Both the position numbers and the translations under genes were made by a program. A DNA stretch of 64,000 nt, taken from Kribbella pratensis. Lineage in GTDB: Bacteria > Actinomycetota > Actinomycetes > Propionibacteriales > Kribbellaceae. Every line of letters starts with the position of its first letter. Positions within the stretch are counted from its first letter, which is position 1. The notes under the pieces are model-generated. The model had not been told where the DNA came from. It saw only the letters and a program-made list of their open reading frames with translations, and made no database searches. The stretch covers positions 1,550,001 to 1,614,000 of the forward strand of contig NZ_SODU01000003.1 of NCBI RefSeq assembly GCF_004366075.1. The letters are read 5' to 3'. This document shows, one piece after another, positions 33,987 through 41,919 of the stretch.

Positions 33987-34748
33987 TCAGGTCCCGACGG
34001 GGCCGCGCAAGCCCTTATCGCGGAACGCGGCGAGGATGCCCTGTTCGGAGTCGAGCAGGTACTGGTGCAGGTCGGCCGCGGCCTGCTCGTACTTGCGGGC
34101 CTCGAGCAGTTCGAACAGTCCGCGGTTGCGCGCGATGTACGGCTCGTGCAACTCGCGCGGGGTCGCGATCACGTGGAAAAGGAGCCGCAGCTCCGCGAGC
34201 AGGCGGCCGGTCATCGCGTCCATCCGCGCGCTGTCGGCGAGCCCGATGAGGTGCTCGTGGAAGCGCATGTTCGCCGTACCGACAGCCGGCCAGCGGTCCG
34301 CGCTCGCGGCCGCCTCGGCAGCTTCGACATCGTCGTGCAACGGCTCGAGCCGGCCGGCGGGGAGCTCCGGATCACGGTCAGCCAGACCGCGTACGACGTC
34401 CACTTCGAGGACCCGCCGGAGCCGGTACAGGTCGATCACGTCGTGCTCGTCCAGCTCCGGCACGAAGACACCACGGTGCAGTTTGTAGACGAGCAGGCCC
34501 TCGTGGGTCAGCAGCCGGAACGCCTCGCGCAGCGTGTTCCGGCTGACCTCCAGGACCTCGGTCAGCTCGACCTCGGAGAGCTGGGCGCCGGGCGGCAGCG
34601 CACCTTCGGTAATACTGCGGCGCAGGATGTCCGCGGCGCGCTCGGCCGAACTGCTCCGGTCCAGCCGCGCGACGTCGGCGGCGACGGTCCGCAACCACGC
34701 CTGCCGACCAGTGTCCGATGCCGTCCCCTCGGCCCCACCCGTACTCAT
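33987..34748 (-). CDS. GntR-family regulator (FadR/FCD type)
   Basis: 253 residues. A winged helix with LPPGAQLSEVELTEVLEVS and NTLREAFRLL is followed by an all-helical FCD ligand domain (VIDLYRLRRVLEVD; metal-type His in FHEHLIGL). ATG 34748; the frame stays open far upstream across pxpA antisense, which is not coding. It is divergent from pxpABC with a 17-bp palindrome between them, so it probably represses that operon in response to an amino acid or oxoproline. Confidence 0.92.
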   Translation of the reverse strand: MSTGGAEGTASDTGRQAWLRTVAADVARLDRSSSAERAADILRRSITEGALPPGAQLSEVELTEVLEVSRNTLREAFRLLTHEGLLVYKLHRGVFVPELDEHDVIDLYRLRRVLEVDVVRGLADRDPELPAGRLEPLHDDVEAAEAAASADRWPAVGTANMRFHEHLIGLADSARMDAMTGRLLAELRLLFHVIATPRELHEPYIARNRGLFELLEARKYEQAAADLHQYLLDSEQGILAAFRDKGLRGPVGT

Positions 34749-34796
34749 GCCCGCATCATCCCAGGTGGCACGGAAAAGTGGAACAAGCCTCTTGCA

Positions 34797-34813
34797 GGAT
34801 TGTTCAACAATCC
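34797..34813. promoter_or_regulatory. GGATTGTT-C-AACAATCC operator between gntR and pxpA
   Basis: Perfect 17-bp palindrome. The core TTGTTCAACAA fits the TnGTnnnACnA style of FadR-subfamily GntR sites. It ends 26 bases before the pxpA ATG. Confidence 0.7.
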
Positions 34814-34839
34814 CTACGCTCGGGGCCAGGAGGTGGCAG

Positions 34840-35592
34840 ATGGACCTCAACGCGGACATGGGTGAAGGATTCGGCTCCTGGTCGATGGGTGACGACTCGG
34901 CGCTGCTCGACGTCGTGACGAGTGCGAACGTGGCCTGCGGCTTCCACGCCGGCGACCCGTCGATCATGCGCCGGGTGACGGCCGAGGCGGTCGAGCGCGG
35001 CGTCGCGATCGGCGCGCATGTCGGGTACGCCGACAAGGCCGGCTTCGGGCGCCGGTTCGTGGACATCGAGCCGGCCGCGCTGCGCGACGAGGTGGTGTAC
35101 CAGATCGGTGCGCTGGACGCGTTCGCCAGGATCGCGGGCGATCGGGTCAGATACGTGAAGCCGCATGGGGCGCTGTACAACACGATCGGCCACCACACGG
35201 AGCAGGCCGCCGCAGTCGTCGCGGCTGTTGCGGAGTACGACAAGACCCTTCCGGTGCTGGGACTTCCTGGCTCAGAGTGGCTCCGGCTCGCTGCGGAGGC
35301 CGGTCTGACCCCAGTACATGAGGCCTTTGCTGATCGCGCATATACGCCGGCCGGCACCTTGGTGTCGCGACGCTCGTCCGGTGCGGTTCTGCACGACGCG
35401 GACGAGATCGCCTTGCGGTGTACGGCGATGGCGACCGGGGAGCCGATCCGTGACATCGAGGGTGGCTCGCTGGTGGTCGACGCGGCGTCGATCTGTGTAC
35501 ACGGCGACACTCCGGGAGCTGTGGAGATCGCCCGCCGGGTGCGTGCCGCGGTGGAGGGAGCGGGCGTGACGCTGCGCCCGTTCACCGGCTGA
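34840..35592 (+). CDS. pxpA: 5-oxoprolinase subunit A (LamB/YcsF family)
   Basis: 250 residues. Family motifs MDLNADMGEGFG, NVACGFHAGDP and VKPHGALYN are intact. With PxpB and PxpC it forms the ATP-dependent 5-oxoprolinase that opens 5-oxo-L-proline to glutamate. The ATG at 34840 has AGGAGGT five bases upstream. Stop and next start overlap by one base (TGATG). Confidence 0.95.
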   Translation: MDLNADMGEGFGSWSMGDDSALLDVVTSANVACGFHAGDPSIMRRVTAEAVERGVAIGAHVGYADKAGFGRRFVDIEPAALRDEVVYQIGALDAFARIAGDRVRYVKPHGALYNTIGHHTEQAAAVVAAVAEYDKTLPVLGLPGSEWLRLAAEAGLTPVHEAFADRAYTPAGTLVSRRSSGAVLHDADEIALRCTAMATGEPIRDIEGGSLVVDAASICVHGDTPGAVEIARRVRAAVEGAGVTLRPFTG

Positions 35593-36197
35593 TGCGTCTA
35601 CTCCCGTCGGGTGATCGGGCGTTGCTGGTCGAACTCGACGATCTCGACGAGGTGCTCGGGTACTACACCGCACTGACCGCGGATCCGCCGGCGGATGTCG
35701 TCGACGTCGTACCGGCCGCGCGCACCGTGCTGGTCACGACGTCGGGCAGTCTCGACGTACTGTCACGAACTCTGCGCGCGGTCACCCCGATCGCCGGGGC
35801 GCGGACGGCGGGGGACCTGATCGAGATCCCGGTCGTCTACGACGGCGAGGACCTGCCGGACGTGGCGGAGTTGCTCGGGTGCTCGACGGCCGAGGTTGTC
35901 GAGCGTCATACCGGGGACGAGTGGACGGTGGCGTTCTGCGGGTTCGCGCCGGGGTTCGGTTACCTGACGTCTGCCGGCTCGTGGGACATCCCGCGGCGGG
36001 AGTCGCCGCGGACGAAGGTGCCGACGGGCGCCGTCGCGCTTGCGGGAGAATTCAGCGGTGTGTATCCCCGTGAGTCGCCGGGCGGGTGGCAGTTGATCGG
36101 CCGGACGCCGGTGCGGATCTTCGACTCCTCGCGCGAACCCGCCGCGCTGTTCCACCCCGGGCGCCGGGTCCGGTTCGTCGACGCGGGTCGTGGATGA
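35592..36197 (+). CDS. pxpB: 5-oxoprolinase subunit B (KipI family)
   Basis: 201 residues. It contains the KipI/PxpB motifs FCGFAPGFGYL, PRRESPRTKVP and GVYPRESPGGWQLIG. It is translated with pxpA (one-base overlap) and pxpC (ATGA overlap), so the three subunits are tightly coupled. Confidence 0.94.
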   Translation: MRLLPSGDRALLVELDDLDEVLGYYTALTADPPADVVDVVPAARTVLVTTSGSLDVLSRTLRAVTPIAGARTAGDLIEIPVVYDGEDLPDVAELLGCSTAEVVERHTGDEWTVAFCGFAPGFGYLTSAGSWDIPRRESPRTKVPTGAVALAGEFSGVYPRESPGGWQLIGRTPVRIFDSSREPAALFHPGRRVRFVDAGRG

Positions 36198-37033
36198 GCA
36201 GCCTGACCGTTCTCGAACCGGGGCCCTTGGCAACGATCCAGGACCGCGGACGATCCGGCCAGGCGGCGCTCGGCGTACCGGCGTCGGGAGCCTGCGACCG
36301 GGCCTCTTACTCGCTGGCCAACCGGCTCGTCGGCAACCCGGTCGGTGCAGCCGCTGTCGAGGTGACGTACGGCGGTCTGGTGCTGCATGCGGATGGGGAT
36401 CTTGTTGTCGCGATCACCGGCGCGCCATGCACCGGCGTACCGCTCAACGCTCCGACGATGCTGCGCGCGGGTCAGGTACTGCGTCTTGGAGCACCGGCGA
36501 GCGGACTACGGACGTACGTCGCCGTCCGCGGCGGGATCGACGTACCCGCGGTGCTCGGCTCGCGCTCCACCGACTTGTTGTCCGGTCTCGGGCCGGCGCC
36601 GCTCGTCGCGAATCAGACGCTGCCGGTCGGGTCATCGGTCGAACCGATGCCCGGTGTGGACCTCGCTCCCGTCGCGCATCCGGCCGACGGGACCGTCGTA
36701 CTGCGGGTTACGCCGGGACCGCGCCGCGATTGGTTCACCGACGCCGGGTGGGCGTCGCTCGTGTCGCAGGTTTATGAGGTGAGCAGCAACAGCAACCGCG
36801 TCGGCGTTCGGCTCGACGGGGAACCACTCGAACGCGCCCGCACCGGCGAACTCGCCAGCGAAGGCATGGCCCGCGGCGCCATCCAGATCCCACCGTCCGG
36901 CACGCCGGTCGTCTTCCTCGCGGACCATCCCGTGACCGGCGGGTACCCGGTCATCGCGTACGTCGCCTCGGCGGACCTCGACGCGTGCGCCCAGGTCCGC
37001 CCCGGCCAGCCGGTGCGACTGCTCAGTTCTTGA
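36194..37033 (+). CDS. pxpC: 5-oxoprolinase subunit C (KipA family)
   Basis: 279 residues. Motifs EPGPLATIQDRGR at the N-terminus, YVAVRGGIDVP, and SNRVGVRLDGEPL are those of the biotin-dependent-carboxylase-like PxpC. Last gene of the operon; its end overlaps the convergent VOC gene by 11 bases. Confidence 0.94.
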   Translation: MSSLTVLEPGPLATIQDRGRSGQAALGVPASGACDRASYSLANRLVGNPVGAAAVEVTYGGLVLHADGDLVVAITGAPCTGVPLNAPTMLRAGQVLRLGAPASGLRTYVAVRGGIDVPAVLGSRSTDLLSGLGPAPLVANQTLPVGSSVEPMPGVDLAPVAHPADGTVVLRVTPGPRRDWFTDAGWASLVSQVYEVSSNSNRVGVRLDGEPLERARTGELASEGMARGAIQIPPSGTPVVFLADHPVTGGYPVIAYVASADLDACAQVRPGQPVRLLSS

Positions 37034-37523
37034 TGCGCCTGCGCATCTCGTCGGCGAAAGTGTCCTGGGCGTGGCGCATCTTGGCGGCCTCTTCGGGGTC
37101 CGCGAACAGGGCCGGGATCGTGCTCGGGTCGACGTCTTCGACGTGGGTCTGCAGCCACCAGACGTTGCCCAGCGGATCCCTCACCCGGCAACCGCGGTCG
37201 CCGGTGATCCCGGAGTACATCAGCTCGGTCACGACGGTCGCGCCGGCGTCGATTGCCCGCTGGTAGGTCCTCTCCACGTCGTTGACGTACACGCTCAGGA
37301 AGCTCGGGGTGTCCGGCCAGTCCGGTGCCGCGTCGAACGTCATCAGGACCGATTCGCCGACGGTGATCTCGGCGTGGCCGATCGTGCCGTCCTGGTTCGG
37401 GAACCGTCCACTCGTCCGGACCTCGAACGTCTGCTCCACGAAGTCGAGGAACTTGTCGGCGCCCTTCACCGCGACGTACGGCGTGATGGTCGACTTACCG
37501 CCGGGGATCTGCTGTGTTGTCAT
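37023..37523 (-). CDS. VOC-superfamily (glyoxalase/bleomycin-resistance-like) protein
   Basis: 166 residues with PhnB-like features: ITPYVAVKGADKFLDFVEQTF, GHAEITVGESVLM and RVRDPLGNVWWLQTH. ATG 37523. Members are metal-dependent enzymes or binding proteins; the substrate is unknown. It follows the GlxA-type regulator gene on the same strand by 37 bases and may be co-transcribed with it. Confidence 0.85.
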   Translation of the reverse strand: MTTQQIPGGKSTITPYVAVKGADKFLDFVEQTFEVRTSGRFPNQDGTIGHAEITVGESVLMTFDAAPDWPDTPSFLSVYVNDVERTYQRAIDAGATVVTELMYSGITGDRGCRVRDPLGNVWWLQTHVEDVDPSTIPALFADPEEAAKMRHAQDTFADEMRRRIKN

Positions 37524-37560
37524 GCCTTCAGTCTGGACGAGGTAGCGGACAGATTCTGTC

Positions 37561-38538
37561 CTATACGGTTTTGAACCGGCGAAGGTACTCCGTTGGCGTC
37601 GCGCCGAGGTGGCGGGCGAACGCGCGGCGCAGGGTCTCGTCGCTTCCGAGGCCGCTGAGACGGGCGGCCGTGGTGATGCTGTGCCCGTCGAGCAGGAGCT
37701 GCTGCGCACGGTCCAGCCGTACGCGTTCGACCCAGCGGCCCGGCGTGGTGCGGAACTCGTTCTGGAACAGGCGGGTCAGGTGACGCGAGCTGACGGCGGC
37801 CGTGGCAGCGAGCCTTGGCAGAGTGTGATCGCCGGCTGGGTCTGCAACGACTGTGTCGGTGATCGTGCGCATCAACTCGGTCCGCGCCGGCGGGGTCGCC
37901 ATCGCAGTCGAGAACTGTGACTGGCCGCCCGGTCGTTGCATGAACACCACGAGCTCGCGCGCGACAGCCCTGGCGGTGTCGGCGCCGTGGTCCGCTTCGA
38001 CGAGGGCGAGTGTGAGGTCGATGCCGGCGCTGATGCCGGCCGAGGTCACGTACCGCCCGTCGGTGATGTGCAGCGCGTCCGGCACGACCTCTACCTTCGG
38101 GTACTGCCGAGCCATCGCCGCCGCGTGCCGCCAGTGCGTCGTCGCTCGCCGCCCGTCCAGCAAACCGAGCGCCGCCAGGACGAACGCGCCACTACAGACC
38201 GACGCCACCCGCGGGGCGTTCGCCGCCAACGCCGCCGTCACGTTCAGCACCTCGCTCGGCACCCCATCGACCAAGTGATCGGCCCCAGCCACGACCACCG
38301 TGTCAACCGTCCCTGCTTCGTTGGGAGTGATCGTGCCCGCCAGCACCAGCCCCGACGCAGCAGTCACCTGCCCACCCGCCGCAGATACAAGCACCGTCTC
38401 GTACTGCCCGCTCCCGACCTGGTTTGCCTGGTGGAGCACCTCCACGGGCCCGGTGACGTCGAGCAGCGTCACGCCGTCGTACACGACGAACGCGACCCGG
38501 CGTGTCCGAATCTGTGGTTCATGTGGCGATAAGGACAT
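37561..38538 (-). CDS. GlxA-type AraC-family regulator with DJ-1/PfpI domain
   Basis: 325 residues. The N-terminal DJ-1/PfpI amidotransferase-like domain has VAFVVYDGVTLLDVTGPVEV and the Cys-containing nucleophile elbow ASVCSGAFVLAALGLL. The C-terminal AraC double helix-turn-helix ends PTEYLRRF. ATG 38538. It is divergent from the HD-domain gene with a 70-base gap, so that gene is a candidate target along with the VOC gene. Confidence 0.92.
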   Translation of the reverse strand: MSLSPHEPQIRTRRVAFVVYDGVTLLDVTGPVEVLHQANQVGSGQYETVLVSAAGGQVTAASGLVLAGTITPNEAGTVDTVVVAGADHLVDGVPSEVLNVTAALAANAPRVASVCSGAFVLAALGLLDGRRATTHWRHAAAMARQYPKVEVVPDALHITDGRYVTSAGISAGIDLTLALVEADHGADTARAVARELVVFMQRPGGQSQFSTAMATPPARTELMRTITDTVVADPAGDHTLPRLAATAAVSSRHLTRLFQNEFRTTPGRWVERVRLDRAQQLLLDGHSITTAARLSGLGSDETLRRAFARHLGATPTEYLRRFKTV

Positions 38539-38608
38539 GGCGTCAGCATAGCGATCCCGGCGAACCTGAGACCACTGATCCCACCGTTGCCGATGTGAAA
38601 GGACCACC

Positions 38609-39241
38609 ATGACCGAGGAGATCGCCGGCATCCGGATCCCCGACAGCACACTCGCCCGCGAGGCGACCGAGCTCGTCCGCGAGGCCGCGTCACCGCTCCT
38701 CTTCGACCACTCCCGCCGCGTCTTCTTGTTCGGATCCCTCCGCGGCCAAGGACTCGCGTACGACGCTGAGTTGCTGTACGTCGGCGCGATGTTCCACGAC
38801 CTCGGTCTGACCGAGCGCTACCGCCGTACCGACCAGCGCTTCGAGATCGACGGCGCCGACGAGGCCCGCCGGTTCCTGCAGCGGCACGGCATCACCGGCG
38901 ACGCCGCCGACCGCGTGTGGACGGCCATCGCGCTGCACACCACCCCGGAGATCCCGCTGCACCTGCCCGCCGAGATCGCCCTCGTCACCCGCGGCGTCGA
39001 ACTCGACGTACTCGGCATCGGGTACGACGCCGTCACCGAAGCGCAACGCACCGCCGTAACCGCCGCCCACCCACGGCCCGACTTCAAGAACCGCATCCTC
39101 GCGGCGTTCACCGAGGGTATCCAGGACCGCCCGGCGACGACCTTCGGCAACGTCAAGGCGGACGTGCTGGAGCACTTCGTCCCCGGCTTCCACCGCACCG
39201 ATTTCGTGGAAGTCATCAAGAACTCGTCCTGGCCCGAGTAG
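38609..39241 (+). CDS. HD-domain phosphohydrolase-like protein
   Basis: 210 residues. The HD motif is visible as FDHSRRVFLFG, MFHDLGLTERY and a later ALHTTPEIP, matching His...HD...Asp-type metal ligands of the cyanamide hydratase-like branch. The true substrate is unknown. AAAGGA lies upstream of the ATG. Divergent from the GlxA regulator. Confidence 0.85.
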   Translation: MTEEIAGIRIPDSTLAREATELVREAASPLLFDHSRRVFLFGSLRGQGLAYDAELLYVGAMFHDLGLTERYRRTDQRFEIDGADEARRFLQRHGITGDAADRVWTAIALHTTPEIPLHLPAEIALVTRGVELDVLGIGYDAVTEAQRTAVTAAHPRPDFKNRILAAFTEGIQDRPATTFGNVKADVLEHFVPGFHRTDFVEVIKNSSWPE

Positions 39242-39289
39242 CCGGGGGTTCCTTGTCCAAGGGCCGCGGGACGGGACAGGATGGGCGGT

Positions 39290-39643
39290 ATGACGGAGAG
39301 TTCTGGAACGCCAGGCATCGACAGCACAGTTCCCCCGAGCGGCACCGGATGCGTTGAGTGTCTGCAGGCCGACGGCTGGTGGTTCCACCTCCGCCGGTGC
39401 GCGCAGTGCGGTCACATCGGCTGCTGCGACTCGTCACCCGCCCAGCACGCCTCCGCCCACGCGAGCGAGACGGGCCACCAGATCGTTCGCAGCTTCGAGC
39501 CCGGCGAGGACTGGTTCTGGCACTACGGCGAGTCCCAGTACTACGACGGCCCCACCCTCGCCCCACCACTCTCCCGCCCCGAATCCCAGCCCGTGCCCGG
39601 CGGCAACGTTCCCACCAACTGGCAATCCCAACTCCACCGCTGA
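39290..39643 (+). CDS. UBP-type zinc-finger protein
   Basis: 117 residues. CVECL, CAQCGHIGCCDSS, and a His-rich ASAHASETGHQIVRSFEPGEDW segment match the ZnF-UBP fold known from eukaryotic deubiquitinases; stand-alone bacterial copies occur in actinobacteria. The role is unknown. ATG 39290 is used; an in-frame ATG lies at 39281. Its 3' coding end is unusually C-rich. Convergent with the epimerase gene. Confidence 0.87.
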   Translation: MTESSGTPGIDSTVPPSGTGCVECLQADGWWFHLRRCAQCGHIGCCDSSPAQHASAHASETGHQIVRSFEPGEDWFWHYGESQYYDGPTLAPPLSRPESQPVPGGNVPTNWQSQLHR

Positions 39644-39659
39644 CCCGCGCGAGCTGGGC

Positions 39660-40661
39660 CTAGAGGACGAAGCCGGTGGGGAAGGGGTCGTCGGGGTCGA
39701 GGAGGTAGTTGGCGGTGCCGGTGATCCAGGCTCGGCCGGTGACTGTGGGGACCACGGCCGCGTGGGGGCCGACTGTGGTTTCTTCGATCAGGCGACCGGT
39801 GAAGCGGGTGCCGATGAAGGACTCGTTGACGAAGTCGGTGTCGAGGGCGAGCTCGCCGCGGGCGTGGAGCTGCGCCATCCGTGCCGACGTACCGGTGCCG
39901 CACGGCGAACGGTCGAACCAGCCGGGGTGGATCGCCATCGCGTTCCGGGAGTCGGCACCGTCGAGACCGGGTGCGGTGAACTGCACGTGCTTGCAGCCGT
40001 TGATGCCGGGATCGAGTGGATGCACCGGACGGTCGGTGGCGTTGATCGCGTCCATGATGTCCAGCCCGGCCTTCAGGATGCGATCCTTCTCGGCCCGATC
40101 GAACGGAATCCCGAGCTGCTCCAGCGGCAGGATCGCGTAGAAGTTCCCGCCGTACGCCATGTCATAGGTGACGCGGCCCAGCCCGGGCACCTCGACCGAC
40201 GCGTCCAGAGCATGCGAGTACGCCGGAACATTGCGCAACGTCACGTGCTCGGCGCGACCGTTGCTCACGGCAACGTCCACGACGACGAGGCCGGCCGGCG
40301 TGTCCAGCCGGACCTCGGTCACCGGCTCGGTCACCTCGACCATGCCGGACTCGACCAGCACGGTCGCGACCCCGATCGTGCCGTGCCCGCACATCGGCAG
40401 CAGGCCGGAGACCTCGATGTACAGCACGCCCCAGTCCGCGTCGGCCCGCGTCGGCGGCTGCAGGATCGCGCCGCTCATCGCCGCATGACCGCGCGGCTCG
40501 TTCATCAGGAACAACCGCAGGTCGTCCAGGTGCTTGATGAAGTACTCGCGCCGCTCAGCCATCGTCGCACCGGGGACCACGCCGACCCCGCCGGTGACGA
40601 CGCGGGTCGGCATACCCTCGGTGTGCGAATCGATGGCACTGATCGTCCGGACGGACCTCAT
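39660..40661 (-). CDS. 4-hydroxyproline 2-epimerase (proline racemase family)
   Basis: 333 residues. The two acid/base positions are Cys in LLPMCGHGTIG and Cys in RSPCGTGTSA, typical of hydroxyproline epimerases with two cysteines. It converts trans-4-hydroxy-L-proline to cis-4-hydroxy-D-proline. ATG 40661 overlaps the preceding stop (ATGA). It is the last gene of the operon 44644-39660, which supplies the remaining steps. Confidence 0.9.
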   Translation of the reverse strand: MRSVRTISAIDSHTEGMPTRVVTGGVGVVPGATMAERREYFIKHLDDLRLFLMNEPRGHAAMSGAILQPPTRADADWGVLYIEVSGLLPMCGHGTIGVATVLVESGMVEVTEPVTEVRLDTPAGLVVVDVAVSNGRAEHVTLRNVPAYSHALDASVEVPGLGRVTYDMAYGGNFYAILPLEQLGIPFDRAEKDRILKAGLDIMDAINATDRPVHPLDPGINGCKHVQFTAPGLDGADSRNAMAIHPGWFDRSPCGTGTSARMAQLHARGELALDTDFVNESFIGTRFTGRLIEETTVGPHAAVVPTVTGRAWITGTANYLLDPDDPFPTGFVL

Positions 40662-41560
40662 ACCAGTGACTCCACTGCTTTCTTCATGTCCTGCTCCAGC
40701 TGCGCGACGTGCTCGGGAACCAGCGGTCCGCGCGGCGGCCGGCACGGTCCACCGAACCGCCCGACGTAGTCCATGCCGTACTTGATCGCCTGGACGAACT
40801 CGGTCCGCGAGTCCCACCGGAACGCGGCGACCAACGGCTCGTACAACGCGCGGGCCTCCTCCAGCTTGCCCTGCGTGGCGAGCTCGAACAACCGAACGGA
40901 TTCCTTCGGGAACACGTTCGGGAAGCCGGCGAACCAGCCGGTCGCACCCATCAGCAGCGCTTCGAGGGTCAGGTCGTCGGCGCCGGCGATCACGGCCAGA
41001 TCCGGCGCCAGTTCGCGGATCTCCAGGATCCGCCGTACGTCGCCGGAGAACTCCTTCACCGCGACGATGCTCTCGATCTGCGCGATCTCCGCGAGCAGGT
41101 CCGGGGTCAGGTCGACCTTCGTGTCGAGCGGGTTGTTGTAGACCATCACGGGCAGGCCGGCCTTCGCGACCTCGGTGAAGTGCGCGATCACCTCGCCGCG
41201 GTTCGCGCGGTACATGGTCGGCGGCAGGCATAGGACACCGTCCGCGCCGTCCTCGGCCGCCTTCTCCGCCCAGGCGCGGGCCTGGTGGGAGCCGACCCCG
41301 TGAACACCGACGACCACGACACCGTCGTCACCGACAGCCTCGATCGCGGTCTTCGCGACGGCGCGGCGCTCGTCGTCGGAGAGCGACGAGTACTCACCGA
41401 GCGACCCGTTCGGCCCGACGCCACGGCAGCCGTTGTCGACCAGCCAGCGGCAGTGCTCGGCGTACTTGTCCAGGTCGGGGCGCAATCCCGCCGGCGCCGA
41501 CGCGTCCTCGGCGTACGGCAGCGCGGTCGCGACGATCACGCCGTCCAGCTTCTCGCTCAT
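40658..41560 (-). CDS. DapA-family lyase, probable pyrroline-4-hydroxy-2-carboxylate deaminase
   Basis: 300 residues with the DHDPS/NAL fold: GVGPNGSLGEYSSLSDDER, the VMVYNNP segment and the Schiff-base Lys in SIVAVKEFSGD. Context makes the deaminase forming 2-oxoglutarate semialdehyde more likely than lysine synthesis. ATG 41560 overlaps the end of the [2Fe-2S] gene by 4 bases. The open frame to 41743 is antisense-like and rejected. Confidence 0.88.
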   Translation of the reverse strand: MSEKLDGVIVATALPYAEDASAPAGLRPDLDKYAEHCRWLVDNGCRGVGPNGSLGEYSSLSDDERRAVAKTAIEAVGDDGVVVVGVHGVGSHQARAWAEKAAEDGADGVLCLPPTMYRANRGEVIAHFTEVAKAGLPVMVYNNPLDTKVDLTPDLLAEIAQIESIVAVKEFSGDVRRILEIRELAPDLAVIAGADDLTLEALLMGATGWFAGFPNVFPKESVRLFELATQGKLEEARALYEPLVAAFRWDSRTEFVQAIKYGMDYVGRFGGPCRPPRGPLVPEHVAQLEQDMKKAVESLV

Positions 41561-41919
41561 TGTTCCTCCATGGTGTCCGGCATGGTGTCCGGCACGGTTT
41601 CTGGTGATTCCGCGACCTCGGCGTCCGCCAGATCCCGCAGCCTCACTGGTACGGCGATCGGTCGTTTCATGCTTGGTTCCGGTACGTCGCCCGGCGCGGC
41701 CAGCAAGGCTGCGACGGTGCGCGAACACACCCGCCCCTGGCACATCCCGAGCCCTGCGCGGCTGCTCAGCTTCATCGCCCGCCCGTCGTCGAGCCCACGC
41801 TGCTGCGCGGCGGCTTCGATCTGTCCGCGGGTCACTTCCTCACAGCGGCAGACGAGCGTGTCCGCAGTGCTCCAACTCTTCCACCCGTCCCGCACGGGAT
41901 AAGCCCGCCCCAACGCCAC
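41557..41919 (-). CDS. BFD-like [2Fe-2S] domain, C-terminal part of the hydroxyproline dehydrogenase
   Basis: About 120 residues if started at the GTG 41919. LVCRCEEVTRGQI and GMCQGRVCSRT hold the four Cys of a BFD-like [2Fe-2S] site. The segment upstream of the GTG in this frame reads GRRFAVALGRAYPVRDGW, which normally joins directly to the flavoprotein part of HcnB-like subunits. It therefore looks like a domain cut off by a -1 frameshift at the G tract 41932-41937, not an independent gene. A TGA in this frame lies just before that tract. Confidence 0.8.
   Translation of the reverse strand: MALGRAYPVRDGWKSWSTADTLVCRCEEVTRGQIEAAAQQRGLDDGRAMKLSSRAGLGMCQGRVCSRTVAALLAAPGDVPEPSMKRPIAVPVRLRDLADAEVAESPETVPDTMPDTMEEQ

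Noticed and set aside
33987..35585. 532-residue frame extending the GntR regulator across pxpA
   Set aside because: The extra 280 residues are antisense to pxpA; ATG 34748 gives a normal FadR-type length.
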